Origin: JBMOUD01 sp049319665
GTDB taxonomy: Bacteria; Pseudomonadota; Gammaproteobacteria; Enterobacterales; Enterobacteriaceae
DNA length: 64,000 bases
NCBI RefSeq assembly: GCF_049319665.1
Contig: NZ_JBMOUD010000001.1
Location: 496,001-560,000 of the forward strand
Direction of reading: 5' to 3'
This document shows positions 26,027-35,496 of the stretch, one piece after another. Made by a program: the position numbers and the translations under genes. Below the pieces are notes generated by a model. It saw nothing but the letters and a program-made list of their open reading frames with translations. It was not told the DNA's origin and ran no database searches. Numbering within the stretch: the first letter of the stretch is position 1; each line of letters opens with the position of its first letter.

Positions 26027-26809
26027 ATGATCCCATCGCTTTATATAGCAAAAACCGGTCTGGATGCACAGCAGACCAACATGGATGTTATTGCCAACAA
26101 CTTGGCAAACGTCAGTACCAACGGTTTTAAACGTCAGCGCGCGGTATTTGAAGACTTACTATATCAAACCATTCGCCAGCCAGGCGCCCAGTCATCGGAG
26201 CAAACCAACCTACCGTCTGGTTTGCAGATTGGTACCGGTGTTCGTCCCGTGGCCTCTGAACGTATTTTCATTCAAGGCAACTTGACTAACACGGGTAACA
26301 GTAAAGATATTGCCATCGACGGTCAGGGATTCTTCCAGGTGCAATTACCTGACGGTACCTCGGCCTATACCCGTGATGGTTCTTTCCAGACTGACCAAAA
26401 TGGTCAGTTAGTTACCTCTAGTGGTTACCAGGTTGTCCCGGCAATTACTATTCCCGCCAACGCACTGAAGATTACCATTGCACGCGACGGTATTGTCAGC
26501 GTGACTCAACAAGGCCAGGCGGCACCAACACAAGTCGGCCAATTGACATTGAGTACCTTTGTTAACAATGGCGGTCTGGAAAGCTTGGGTGAAAACTTGT
26601 ATCAGGAAACCCAGAGTTCTGGCGCGCCAACTGATAGTACTCCGGGTCTTAACGGAGCGGGTCTGCTGAGCCAAGGTTATGTTGAAACTTCTAACGTCAA
26701 TGTCGCTGAAGAGTTAGTGAACATGATTCAGACTCAACGTGCTTATGAGATCAACAGTAAAGCAATATCTACCTCCGACCAGATGTTGCAGAAACTGACA
26801 CAGCTGTAA
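26027..26809 (+). CDS. flgG: Flagellar distal rod protein FlgG
   Basis: Distal rod subunit, 260 residues, the E. coli length. N-terminus MIPSLYIAKTGLDAQQTNMD then NNLANVSTNGFKRQRAVFEDL, the region that makes the rod straight; C-terminus TSNVNVAEELVNMIQTQRAYEINSKAI. GAGGAGTAAGAAG precedes the ATG. Confidence 0.97.
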   Translation: MIPSLYIAKTGLDAQQTNMDVIANNLANVSTNGFKRQRAVFEDLLYQTIRQPGAQSSEQTNLPSGLQIGTGVRPVASERIFIQGNLTNTGNSKDIAIDGQGFFQVQLPDGTSAYTRDGSFQTDQNGQLVTSSGYQVVPAITIPANALKITIARDGIVSVTQQGQAAPTQVGQLTLSTFVNNGGLESLGENLYQETQSSGAPTDSTPGLNGAGLLSQGYVETSNVNVAEELVNMIQTQRAYEINSKAISTSDQMLQKLTQL

Positions 26810-26813
26810 TAGG

Positions 26814-26870
26814 CCTGTGTTAACTCACAGGTTGGTATGAGAAAAGCAGGGCACTGACCTCAGTGCCCTT
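26814..26870 (+). terminator. Two hairpins between flgG and flgH
   Basis: CCTGTG/CACAGG (26814-26831) and AGGGCACTGA/TCAGTGCCCT (26848-26869). Neither has a U-run, and the operon continues, so they are more likely a partial terminator, attenuator or mRNA-stability element that could lower flgHIJ relative to rod and hook genes. Confidence 0.5.
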
Positions 26871-26904
26871 AAGTGAATTATGTTGAGACTGTAAGGCGAA
26901 CTCT

Positions 26905-27636
26905 GTGGTGACCAAGAAATTCATACCGGCTCGTAGACAACGGTGTAATCAATCTCGCGTGCTGGCTGTGCCATTATTACTGATGCTGGTCACCAGCGGT
27001 TGTGCGTATATGCCTCGTGCTAATCTCGTGGAAGGGAAAACAACGGCACAACCGACGCCTGCGGCACCACCTGTCCCTAATGGCTCGATTTTCCAATCCG
27101 TTCAGCCAATGAATTATGGTTATCAACCTCTATTTGAAGATCGTCGACCGCGTAATGTCGGCGATACGTTGACTATCGTGTTGCAAGAAAACGTCAGTGC
27201 CAGCAAAAGTTCTTCAGCAAATGCCAGCCGCAACGGTTCTAGCGGTTTTGGCATGAGCACAGTGCCGCGTTATTTGGAAGGGCTGTTTGGTAACGCCCGA
27301 GCCAATATTGATGCGAATGGCAAAAATGACTTTGATGGCAAAGGTGGCGCAGCGGCTAATAACACCTTTAACGGCACATTAACCGTTACGGTTAATGAAG
27401 TGCTGGCTAACGGTAACTTGCGCGTTGTTGGCGAAAAACAAATTGAAATTAATCAGGGAACTGAATTCATTCGCTTCTCTGGCGTCGTTAACCCACGCAC
27501 GATAAGCGGTGCTAACTCGGTTACTTCCACTCAAGTGGCAGATGCACGTATTGAGTATGTGGGTAATGGCTATATTAATGAGGCGCAGAACATGGGCTGG
27601 TTGCAGCGGTTCTTCCTCAATGTTTCGCCATTCTAA
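26905..27636 (+). CDS. flgH: Flagellar L-ring lipoprotein FlgH
   Basis: Outer-membrane L-ring subunit. Start GTG 26905 (GTG 26908 is equally possible), with AAGGCG 7 bases upstream. A basic N-region and hydrophobic stretch lead to the lipobox VTSGC with lipidated C33. The rest is strongly FlgH: NYGYQPLFEDRRPRNVGDTLTI and ARIEYVGNGYINEAQNMGWL. 243 residues against 232 in E. coli; the excess is at the N-terminus. Confidence 0.96.
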   Translation: MVTKKFIPARRQRCNQSRVLAVPLLLMLVTSGCAYMPRANLVEGKTTAQPTPAAPPVPNGSIFQSVQPMNYGYQPLFEDRRPRNVGDTLTIVLQENVSASKSSSANASRNGSSGFGMSTVPRYLEGLFGNARANIDANGKNDFDGKGGAAANNTFNGTLTVTVNEVLANGNLRVVGEKQIEINQGTEFIRFSGVVNPRTISGANSVTSTQVADARIEYVGNGYINEAQNMGWLQRFFLNVSPF

Positions 27637-27646
27637 GGGGCATATG

Positions 27647-28756
27647 ATGCGAAAATTTACCTGTTATGCGCTGTCGCTGATGATGTCAGCGGCGCTATTT
27701 ACACTGCCAGCGTCGGCTGAACGGATCCGTGATTTGGCAAGTGTACAAGGTGTTCGTGATAACGCCCTGATCGGTTACGGTTTAGTCGTGGGGCTTGACG
27801 GTTCCGGTGACCAGACGACTCAGACACCTTTCACCACACAAACTTTAACCAACATGTTGTCTCAGTTGGGTATTACCGTACCACCTGGTACGAATATGCA
27901 GCTTAAAAATGTGGCGGCGGTGATGGTCACTGCCAAGATGCCGCCTTTTTCCCGTAGTGGTCAGGCTATTGATGTTGTTGTTTCCTCGATGGGTAACGCC
28001 AAAAGCTTGCGTGGCGGTACATTATTGATGACACCGCTAAAGGGCGTGGACAATCAGGTCTATGCACTGGCGCAAGGTAACGTATTAGTTGGCGGTGCGG
28101 GTGCATCAGCCGGCGGAAGCAGCGTGCAAGTTAACCAGTTGTCTGGTGGACGAATCACCGCAGGCGCTACGATTGAACGTGAGCTGCCTACCAATTTTGG
28201 TTCTGAAGGCGTCATTAATCTTCAGTTAAATGATGAAGATTTCACTCTGGCAGCACAGGTCAGTGATGCGATTAACCGCTCAGGCGTTGGGCTGGCAACC
28301 GCTATGGATGCGCGTAATATTCAGGTGCGTGTACCCGTTGGTAGCAGCTCTCAAGTGCGCATTTTGGCACAAATCCAGAATATTGATGTCAGCGTCGGCC
28401 CGATGGATGCCAAAGTTATTATTAACTCGCGTACCGGCTCGGTCGTCATGAACCGTGATGTGACTTTGGATAGTTGCGCGGTGGCGCAGGGTAATTTATC
28501 GGTGGTTGTTGATCGTCAAAATACAGTCAGTCAACCTAACACCCCATTTGGTGGCGGCAATACGGTTGTGACGCCAAATACCAATATTTCGGTACGTCAA
28601 AATGGTGGTGCATTGCAGCAGGTAAGATCCAGTGCCAGCCTCAACAATGTAGTACGTACGTTGAATACACTAGGTGCAACACCGAACGATTTAATGTCGA
28701 TTCTACAGGCCATGAAGAGCGCAGGTTGCTTGCGTGCTGATTTGGAAATTATCTAA
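27647..28756 (+). CDS. flgI: Flagellar P-ring protein FlgI
   Basis: Periplasmic P-ring subunit. The ATG at 27647 is preferred to the adjacent ATG at 27644, as AAGGGG then lies 6 bases away. Signal peptide MRKFTCYALSLMMSAALFTLPASA, cleaved before ERIRDL. The conserved body includes GYGLVVGLDGSGDQTTQTPF and NVAAVMVTAKMPPF; the two cysteines of the P-ring disulfide (DSCAVAQG and AGCLRADL) are present. 369 residues. Its stop overlaps the flgJ ATG by one base. Confidence 0.96.
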   Translation: MRKFTCYALSLMMSAALFTLPASAERIRDLASVQGVRDNALIGYGLVVGLDGSGDQTTQTPFTTQTLTNMLSQLGITVPPGTNMQLKNVAAVMVTAKMPPFSRSGQAIDVVVSSMGNAKSLRGGTLLMTPLKGVDNQVYALAQGNVLVGGAGASAGGSSVQVNQLSGGRITAGATIERELPTNFGSEGVINLQLNDEDFTLAAQVSDAINRSGVGLATAMDARNIQVRVPVGSSSQVRILAQIQNIDVSVGPMDAKVIINSRTGSVVMNRDVTLDSCAVAQGNLSVVVDRQNTVSQPNTPFGGGNTVVTPNTNISVRQNGGALQQVRSSASLNNVVRTLNTLGATPNDLMSILQAMKSAGCLRADLEII

Positions 28757-29700
28757 TGAATGATCTGACATCGATGTCTGGAGCAGCTTATGACGCTCAG
28801 TCGCTCAATAAGCTAAAGTTGGCTGCAAAGAACGATCCACAAGGACAACTGAAACAAGTTGCCAAGCAATTTGAAGGCATTTTTGTACAGATGATGCTGA
28901 AGAGTATGCGTGAAGCGTTGCCAAAAGACGGTATTCTGAGCAGCGATCAGACCCGGCTTTATACATCGATGTACGATCAGCAAATTGCTCAGAATATCTC
29001 GCAAAAAGGGCTAGGCATGGCCGATATGATGGTCAAGCAGCTATCGGGTGGTGAAACGGGGCCAAATGATAGCACTGGCACAGTACCAATGGCGCTGGAT
29101 AAAAACTACATACAAACCATGCCAATTCAGGCTATGGAGCAAATGTTACGCAGAGCTATGCCCAAAGTGCCCGACAGAAATGTCGGCCCATTGGGACAGG
29201 ATAGTGGTCAGTTTGTATCTCGGCTGGCTATTCCTGCTCAGGTCGCCAGTCAGGAAAGTGGTATTCCACACCAACTTATTGTGGCACAAGCCGCACTGGA
29301 ATCCGGCTGGGGACAGCGTGAGATCCCTGGTAACGACGGTAAGCAAAGTTACAACTTGTTTGGTATCAAAGCCAGTAGCGACTGGAAGGGGCCGACAACT
29401 AGCATTACAACCACCGAATATGTGGAAGGCGTGGCGAAAAAAGTGCAGGCCAATTTCCGGGTTTATGGCTCTTATGTCGAGGCGATCAGCGATTATATCA
29501 AATTGCTGACCAACAACCCGCGCTATGCACAAGTAGCTGCTGCACAAACCCCTGAGCAAGCCGCACATGCACTGCAAGCTGCCGGCTATGCTACCGATCC
29601 AAACTACGCACAGAAATTAGTCAGCGTAATTCAAAAAATCAAAGGTGCTGGTGCGCAGGTTGCTAAGGCCTACTCCACTGATTTAAGTAAGCTTTTTTGA
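28756..29700 (+). CDS. flgJ: Rod cap and peptidoglycan hydrolase FlgJ
   Basis: Two-domain protein of 314 residues. The N-terminal part (KQVAKQFEGIFVQMMLKSMREA) is the rod-capping domain; the C-terminal part is the glucosaminidase-type hydrolase that opens the wall for the rod, with the probable catalytic Glu at 182 (AQAALESGWGQREI) and the YNLFGIKA stretch. Last gene of the flgB operon; a terminator follows. Confidence 0.96.
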   Translation: MNDLTSMSGAAYDAQSLNKLKLAAKNDPQGQLKQVAKQFEGIFVQMMLKSMREALPKDGILSSDQTRLYTSMYDQQIAQNISQKGLGMADMMVKQLSGGETGPNDSTGTVPMALDKNYIQTMPIQAMEQMLRRAMPKVPDRNVGPLGQDSGQFVSRLAIPAQVASQESGIPHQLIVAQAALESGWGQREIPGNDGKQSYNLFGIKASSDWKGPTTSITTTEYVEGVAKKVQANFRVYGSYVEAISDYIKLLTNNPRYAQVAAAQTPEQAAHALQAAGYATDPNYAQKLVSVIQKIKGAGAQVAKAYSTDLSKLF

Positions 29701-29720
29701 TTTTTTAGCGATAAATATAC

Positions 29721-29753
29721 AAACCACAAGATGTAATAATTGCGGTTTTTTCT
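29721..29753 (+). terminator. Terminator after flgJ
   Basis: AAACC-A-CAA pairs with TTG-C-GGTTT (one mismatch) and continues into TTTTTCT. It ends the flgBCDEFGHIJ operon and lies immediately before the FliA promoter of flgK. Confidence 0.65.
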
Positions 29754-29754
29754 C

Positions 29755-29781
29755 TCAAGTTTTTTTATCTATCGCCGATAA
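29755..29781 (+). promoter_or_regulatory. FliA (sigma-28) promoter of flgKL
   Basis: TCAAGTTT, 11 bases, GCCGATAA. The -10 is perfect and the -35 has one mismatch. It is about 107 bp before flgK and gives late expression of the hook-filament junction proteins. Confidence 0.88.
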
Positions 29782-29888
29782 CAAACCTAGCAATGCTGGC
29801 AAATGCCTTAGCACATAGCAACTCATTCAACCAAACCGGCGATAGATACCCTGATTACGGGGACTGGTCGGCAGAAAAAAGGTGACGC

Positions 29889-31532
29889 ATGTCCAATAAT
29901 TTGATTAACACCGCGCTAAGCGGGCTCAATGCGGCACAGGCGGGCCTCGCAGCCGCCAGTAATAATATCAGCAATTATTCTGTTGCAGGTTACAACCGCC
30001 AGACCGCTATTATTGCTGAAGCCAATGGCAGTCACACAGCAAGTGGTTATATGGGTAATGGTGTAACCGTCACAGGGATAAACCGCGAATACAATAGTTT
30101 TGTCGTCAATCAATTACTGAGCGCGAGTACAACTAATAGCGCGCTGACGACACAAAGTTCTCAAGCCACACAGATTGAGAACCTGTTTGCCGATAGCACC
30201 ACCAGCTTGTCTAAAGCGATGCAGACCTTCTTCACGGGCATCCAAACCATCACCAGCAATGCAAGTGATACCTCTGCGCGCCAAACGACAATCGGCCAGG
30301 CGCAAGCGATGACCTCGCAGTTTAATCGCACCGCTAATTACCTTAATGATCTCAATAGCGGCGTGAATCAGCAGATTCGCGATAACGTACAACAGATTAA
30401 CAACTACGCTCAGCAAATAGCTAATCTTAACCAACAGATCACGCAAACCCGTGCCAGTACCGGGCAAGAGCCGAACGCATTATTAGACCAACGCGATCAA
30501 ATTGTTAGCCAATTGAATGACGTTGCGGGCGTTACAGTGTCACAGCAAGATGGCGGCGATTATAACGTTTCTATCGCTAATGGCATTCCATTAGTACAAG
30601 GAACTCGGACTAAAACATTAACGGCGATCCCTTCTGATAGTGATGCAAGCAAATTAACAGTTGGTTTGCAGAATGCTGATGGGACCTCCAGCGCAATTGA
30701 AGAAAGTCGTATTACTAACGGCAGCCTGGGCGGGGTATTAAGTTTCCGTAAGGACAACCTAGAGCCTGCAATTAACCAACTAGGGCAATTGGCGCTTACT
30801 TTGGCGGATAGTTTTAATACGCAGAGTAAAGCCGGTTTTGACCTTAAAGGCCAACCGGGCGTTGATTTCTTCTCCTTCGATGCTAAACCCAACGCCATTT
30901 CTAATGCCAAAAATAAGGGCAACTCGGAACTGGACGTGAGTTACACCGATACTAAGTCTGTAAAAGCGAGCGATTATACACTGAGTTATAGTGCGAGTGG
31001 CTGGACAGCAACGCGAGTATCCGATGGTGCTGTGATTACTCCGACACATGGTGATGATGGTAGCCTCAACTTTGACGGATTAAGCGTAAAGGTGAGTGGC
31101 GATCCTAGTCCCAAAGACAGCTTTACTATCAAAACCGTGAGTAATGTTGCCAGTACGCTTAATGTGGCGGTTACCGATTCTGCGCAAATTGCAGCGGCCA
31201 GCTCTGCTGATGCGGGTGTCAGTGATAACACCAATGCGCAAAAATTGCTCGATCTACAAAAAGCCAAGCTAGTCGACAATAAATCAAGTTTGTCTGATGG
31301 CTATGCCTCGATGGTTTCCAGCATCGGTAATCAGGTCAGTGCACTGAAAACCAATGTCACATCGCAAGGTAATATCGTTAAAGAGTTGACGACACAACAA
31401 CAGTCTATCTCTGGTGTGAACCTCAATGAAGAATACGGCAATTTGCAACTATATCAGCAGTATTATCAAGCAAATGCACAGATCGTTCAGACGGCATCGA
31501 CGATCTTTAATGCGCTTCTTAGTGCGATATAA
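29889..31532 (+). CDS. flgK: Hook-filament junction protein FlgK (HAP1)
   Basis: First junction protein between hook and filament. Starts MSNNLINTALSGLNAAQAGL with ASNNISNYSVAGYNRQ, and ends with the axial C-terminal helix NLQLYQQYYQANAQIVQTASTIFNALL. 547 residues as in E. coli. GGTGACGC precedes the ATG. Followed by flgL after 53 bp. Confidence 0.96.
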   Translation: MSNNLINTALSGLNAAQAGLAAASNNISNYSVAGYNRQTAIIAEANGSHTASGYMGNGVTVTGINREYNSFVVNQLLSASTTNSALTTQSSQATQIENLFADSTTSLSKAMQTFFTGIQTITSNASDTSARQTTIGQAQAMTSQFNRTANYLNDLNSGVNQQIRDNVQQINNYAQQIANLNQQITQTRASTGQEPNALLDQRDQIVSQLNDVAGVTVSQQDGGDYNVSIANGIPLVQGTRTKTLTAIPSDSDASKLTVGLQNADGTSSAIEESRITNGSLGGVLSFRKDNLEPAINQLGQLALTLADSFNTQSKAGFDLKGQPGVDFFSFDAKPNAISNAKNKGNSELDVSYTDTKSVKASDYTLSYSASGWTATRVSDGAVITPTHGDDGSLNFDGLSVKVSGDPSPKDSFTIKTVSNVASTLNVAVTDSAQIAAASSADAGVSDNTNAQKLLDLQKAKLVDNKSSLSDGYASMVSSIGNQVSALKTNVTSQGNIVKELTTQQQSISGVNLNEEYGNLQLYQQYYQANAQIVQTASTIFNALLSAI

Positions 31533-31585
31533 GCCGGTTTTTCTCGCAGAATTGTCATCTCAAATTTAGATAAGGAATTGTTGTT

Positions 31586-32539
31586 ATGCGTCTGAGCACC
31601 AATACAATTTATCAGCAAAACATGGGAAACATGCTCGATAATGAAGCACGTTTTCAAACGGCCGGCATACAATTGGCGACGGGACGTAAAGTTAACCAGC
31701 CTTCTGATGATCCGTTAGCTGCCTCTCAGGAAGTGAGAACATTGCAGGCGCAAGCCCAAAATAATCAGTTTGCTATGGCGCAGAATTTTGCTATTCAAAG
31801 TATTAGCACCGAAGCGACCGCAACCGATAGTATAAACAGTACGATTAGCGCGATGAAATCAATCATTGTCTCAGCTGGCAACGGTAGCTTAAATGATGAT
31901 GACCGTCTCTCCTATGCGACTCAGCTAGAAGGCATGAAAGCGAACTTAGTCAATCTGGCCAACAGTACAGATGGCAACGGCAATTATATCTTTGGTGGCT
32001 ATCAAAGCGATAAACCCCCTTATACGATGGATAAAACTACCGGTGAAGTCACCTATAATGGTGGCAGCCAGCCTATTACTCAGCAGGTGAGTGCAGAGCG
32101 ATCCATGATTGTTAGCCACACTGGGCCACAGGTGTTTAACAGCGAACCAGGTAACCCGAAAAAAGAACCTGATGGCAGCGTTAATTATGACCTGTTTAAA
32201 ACTATTGATGATGCGCTGACTGCTCTGAAAACGCCTTCTGCTGATCGAACCTCTGATGAGTATACGGCCGCTATGGATAAAGCGACCCGAGGTTTAACTA
32301 ACTCAGAAAATAACGTGGCGAATATTGTTTCACAGCAGGGTACGCAGTTGGCGGAATTGGATGATTTAGGTGTTATAGGGACAGCGCAAAACACCACCAC
32401 GACGAATCAATTGAGCAGTTTGGTCAATATTGATGAGGTCACCAGTATCTATAACTACACGATACAGCAGAATGCGTTACAGGCTTCAATGAAAGCCTTT
32501 AGCAGTATGCAAAGCCTCTCGTTGTTCCAACTGAAGTAA
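31586..32539 (+). CDS. flgL: Hook-filament junction protein FlgL (HAP3)
   Basis: Second junction protein, flagellin-like. MRLSTNTIYQQNMGNMLDNEARF at the start and GRKVNQPSDDPLAASQE nearby are diagnostic; the C-terminus is ALQASMKAFSSMQSLSLF. 317 residues. It shares the flgK transcript and is followed by a hairpin terminator. Confidence 0.96.
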   Translation: MRLSTNTIYQQNMGNMLDNEARFQTAGIQLATGRKVNQPSDDPLAASQEVRTLQAQAQNNQFAMAQNFAIQSISTEATATDSINSTISAMKSIIVSAGNGSLNDDDRLSYATQLEGMKANLVNLANSTDGNGNYIFGGYQSDKPPYTMDKTTGEVTYNGGSQPITQQVSAERSMIVSHTGPQVFNSEPGNPKKEPDGSVNYDLFKTIDDALTALKTPSADRTSDEYTAAMDKATRGLTNSENNVANIVSQQGTQLAELDDLGVIGTAQNTTTTNQLSSLVNIDEVTSIYNYTIQQNALQASMKAFSSMQSLSLFQLK

Positions 32540-32550
32540 GTGTTCTTTAG

Positions 32551-32577
32551 TTCTCCCCCGATTCTTCCGGGGGAGAA
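32551..32577. terminator. Hairpin between convergent flgL and yohK
   Basis: TTCTCCCCCG pairs with CGGGGGAGAA (10 bp) around a 7-base loop. There is no U-run on the plus side, but the stable GC stem sits just after flgL and before the convergent yohK. Confidence 0.65.
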
Positions 32578-32587
32578 TATCCCCACC

Positions 32588-32619
32588 ATACCCGTCATAT
32601 TTGAAGTTTCTTGGGCATA
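32588..32619 (-). repeat. ERIC ends joined by an internal deletion
   Basis: ATACCCGTCATATTTGAAGTT runs directly into TCTTGGGCATA. Both ends resemble ERIC termini of the complete copy, with the core missing. Confidence 0.5.
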
Positions 32620-32629
32620 TTACCCATCT

Positions 32630-33325
32630 CTAGCCAAATAACGCCAAAAGCAGCGGAAAGAGAAAGGGGGCCAATAAAGACGTGATGATACCGCAGATAA
32701 CTAAGGCCAATGAGCTAAAAGCCCCTTCCTGAAAATCCTCTTCAATGCAACGCGCGGTGCCCAGCGCATGTGAAGCATTGCCTATCGCCAGCCCACGCGA
32801 TGCTTTATTAGTAATTTTCAGTATATTCAGAATGGTGTGTCCCAATGCGGCACCAAGAATACCAACAAAAATCACACATACTGCGCTAATGGCCGGGATA
32901 CCGTGAATCGACTCCGCCGCTGCCATGGCAATAGGCGTCGTTACCGATTTAGGCAATATCGACGCTGCGATTTCGGGTGTTGCGCCCATCCACAATGCAA
33001 TCGCGGTGCCTGATGTCATTGCGACCAAACTGCCAATAAAACAAATACTAATAATCGATTTCCACCGTGCACGTATCTGATGCAGTTGCTCGTAAAGCGG
33101 CAGCGCTAAAGCTACAACAGCAGGCTGTAGCAAATCATTAAGGATCTTGCTGCCTGCGAAATAGCGCGCGTAAGGAATGTGGGTGATGAGCAGCAAAGGG
33201 ATAATGATCGCCATTGATGTCAGCAGCGGATTGAGTAATGGGAATTTAAATTTGATCGCTAATCTACGCATGGAAAAAAATACCAGCAGCGTTAATGGTA
33301 AAGACCACCAAATATTTTCCATCAT
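32630..33325 (-). CDS. yohK: LrgB/CidB-family membrane protein YohK
   Basis: A 231-residue, multi-spanning inner-membrane protein, the E. coli YohK length. LrgB-family stretches include SILPKSVTTPIAMAAAESIHG and GLAIGNASHALGTARCIEED. It overlaps yohJ by 4 bases, so the two are co-translated. The family pairs with LrgA/CidA-type holin-like proteins and is linked to murein hydrolase export or small metabolite transport; the exact function in enterics is not settled. Confidence 0.93.
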   Translation of the reverse strand: MMENIWWSLPLTLLVFFSMRRLAIKFKFPLLNPLLTSMAIIIPLLLITHIPYARYFAGSKILNDLLQPAVVALALPLYEQLHQIRARWKSIISICFIGSLVAMTSGTAIALWMGATPEIAASILPKSVTTPIAMAAAESIHGIPAISAVCVIFVGILGAALGHTILNILKITNKASRGLAIGNASHALGTARCIEEDFQEGAFSSLALVICGIITSLLAPFLFPLLLALFG

Positions 33326-33717
33326 TTATCCTCTGTGTTACTAGATTGCAGGCGTTCACGATGAATGTAGTGCGAACTATAAGCAACGACTAGCAACACT
33401 AATAAAGTGCTGACGGCACAAGACACGACAAGGGGGCCAAATTGCATGCGCAACTGGTCGTAATAGGTCATGATACCGACGCCAATCGGCACAAACAGCA
33501 GCGCCATGTAGCGAATGAGCACGTTGGCTCCTGGTTTTACCCAGTGATAGGGCAAAATTTGGGTCGCAAGCAAGGCAAAGAGAATCAACATGCCGAGAAT
33601 ACTGCCGGGAAGCGTGATGGGGAGTAATTTTGATATACCGTTTCCTGCGTATAAACAGGCATATATAAGAATAAATGCTCGAAAATATTGCATGGGAAGA
33701 GATAAAAGTTTGCGCAT
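33322..33717 (-). CDS. yohJ: LrgA/CidA-family membrane protein YohJ
   Basis: Small holin-like partner of YohK with four predicted membrane segments. The ATG at 33717 (MRKLLSLPMQYFRAF) has AGAGGAAAA upstream and gives 131 residues, close to E. coli YohJ (132); a 9-codon upstream extension is less likely. LrgA hallmarks are LPGSILGMLILFALLA and RYMALLFVPIGVGIM. Confidence 0.92.
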   Translation of the reverse strand: MRKLLSLPMQYFRAFILIYACLYAGNGISKLLPITLPGSILGMLILFALLATQILPYHWVKPGANVLIRYMALLFVPIGVGIMTYYDQLRMQFGPLVVSCAVSTLLVLLVVAYSSHYIHRERLQSSNTEDK

Positions 33718-33887
33718 AAGAAGTTTTCCTCTTGCAGAATTCAATCATCATACAATTAAAGTGTGATCTGTACCACAAATTGAAGTATGAAATATCGGCA
33801 TAAAATTGATGAACAAAAGGCATCAACTAGCCAGCGCACATGCTTTATGGTGTCATTGAAAACAAGCAAGATAGTCGATACTTTGTC

Positions 33888-33943
33888 GCTCATTGGGATG
33901 AACTCTCTGCTACCTTGATGTTACTTCAATTATTTTGGGTATA
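33888..33943 (-). repeat. Truncated ERIC (half element)
   Basis: Covers only one half of an ERIC: GCTCATTGGGATGAACTCTC to TTTTGGGTATA. It lies in the 468-bp yohJ-dacC gap (33718-34185), which otherwise shows no gene; the short frame over this half-element has no ribosome-binding site. Confidence 0.6.
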
Positions 33944-34185
33944 TAATCCACTGCATTTTAATCGTTTTAAATCTATGAGTTACGCTGTATCAAGGTGTGG
34001 CCGTTGTAAATATCGGGTTAAAAACTGACAAAACACAATTTATGGCTAGTATTCATAGAAAGTTTACATAGAAAATGTTTCATATTACGCAATAACGCGG
34101 TACTTTTTAGTTTGGCATCATTGCAAAAATTGCTTGAAAGATAACACTAATTTTCAGTTACTCAGACAAAAGCGCAGATAACCCT

Positions 34186-35400
34186 ATGACAATTTCTCCT
34201 CGTACTAAACGGACTTTGCTATGCGCGCTCAGTGGTAGTGTCATGCTACTGGTGCTTTCTAATGCCCAGGCTGACGATGCCAGCCCGATCGCGCCTCAAA
34301 TCAATGCAAAATCTTGGGTACTGATGGATTATGGCAGCGGTAAAATCCTTGCCGAGTCTAATCCTGATGCTCGTCTTGATCCGGCCAGTCTAACCAAAAT
34401 TATGGTGAGCTATGTGGTTGGGCAGGCTCTCAAGTCTCATAAGATCACGTCTGAGGACATCGTTACTATTGGTAAAGATGCGTGGGCGACAGGTAACCCT
34501 GTACTTCGCGGATCTTCATTAATGTTCCTTAAACCAGGCGATCAGGTGCCGGTTTCTGAGTTGAACAAAGGAGTGGTTATCCAATCGGGTAACGACGCCA
34601 GTATCGCTCTTGCTGATTATGTTGCGGGTAGTCAGGACGCTTTTGTGAGCCTGATGAACCGTTATGCTCAACAACTTAACCTGAAGAACACCCAGTTTAA
34701 AACAGTCCATGGCTTGGACTCAGATGGCCAGTACAGCTCTGCTCTGGATATGGCGCTCCTTTCTCAAGCATTAATCCGCGATACGCCGGAAGAATATGCG
34801 ATGAATAAAGAGAAAGAGTTCACCTTTAATCGTATCCGTCAGGTTAACCGCAACCGTTTGTTGTGGAGCACAAATCTCAATGTCGATGGCATCAAAACTG
34901 GCTACACCTCTGGCGCGGGATATAATTTAGTATCCTCAGCGGTAGACACCAATGGTATGCGTTTGATCGCAGTTGTTATGGGTGCACCAAGTGACAAAAT
35001 TCGCTTCAGTGAAAGCGAATCCTTGTTAACCTGGGGCTTCCGCTTCTTTGAAACCATTACGCCAATTAAAGCCGCAGATGCCTTTACTACACAGCGTGTT
35101 TGGTTTGGTGATGAAAAAATGGTGCCGTTAGGCGTTGCAACAGATGCATCACTGACTTTCCCTAAAGGGCAGCTGAAAAATCTGAAGGCGAGCTTCGTAC
35201 TGACTAATCCACAGTTACAAGCACCGATAACTAAAAACCAGGTTGTTGGTACCATTAACTTCAGTTTAGACGGCAAGGTTATCGATCAGCGTCCGCTGGT
35301 GGCATTGCAAGATGTCAAGGAAGGTGGATTCTTCAGTCGTATCTGGGATTTCATTATGATGAAGATTACTGGCTTGTTTGGCAGTATTTTCAGTAAGTAA
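34186..35400 (+). CDS. dacC: D-alanyl-D-alanine carboxypeptidase (PBP6-type) DacC
   Basis: Periplasmic membrane-anchored carboxypeptidase that trims the pentapeptide of peptidoglycan. 404 residues with a signal peptide (about 1-29). The catalytic motifs are SxxK (S68-L-T-K71), SGN (134-136) and KTG (237-239). The C-terminal amphipathic anchor is present (GGFFSRIWDFIMMKITGLFGS). Closest to E. coli DacC, and ybjG nearby repeats the E. coli dacC-ybjG neighbourhood (deoR is absent here). Confidence 0.93.
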   Translation: MTISPRTKRTLLCALSGSVMLLVLSNAQADDASPIAPQINAKSWVLMDYGSGKILAESNPDARLDPASLTKIMVSYVVGQALKSHKITSEDIVTIGKDAWATGNPVLRGSSLMFLKPGDQVPVSELNKGVVIQSGNDASIALADYVAGSQDAFVSLMNRYAQQLNLKNTQFKTVHGLDSDGQYSSALDMALLSQALIRDTPEEYAMNKEKEFTFNRIRQVNRNRLLWSTNLNVDGIKTGYTSGAGYNLVSSAVDTNGMRLIAVVMGAPSDKIRFSESESLLTWGFRFFETITPIKAADAFTTQRVWFGDEKMVPLGVATDASLTFPKGQLKNLKASFVLTNPQLQAPITKNQVVGTINFSLDGKVIDQRPLVALQDVKEGGFFSRIWDFIMMKITGLFGSIFSK

Positions 35401-35431
35401 CGCCACAGGGTAGAGCGGTGGTACAGCGAAT

Positions 35432-35459
35432 AAAAAAGCGAGGCTAGCCTCGCTTTTTT
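35432..35459. terminator. Bidirectional terminator between dacC and ybjG
   Basis: AAAAAAGCGAGGC, TA, GCCTCGCTTTTTT: a perfect 13-bp stem with A-runs and T-runs on both sides, serving the two convergent genes. Confidence 0.92.
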
Positions 35460-35496
35460 ACGTCTGTGTTTTATCGCATAAACCGAGTCTATATAC

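Noticed and set aside
33840..34028. 62-codon plus-strand frame upstream of dacC
   Set aside because: Covers a truncated ERIC and has no ribosome-binding site or family similarity.
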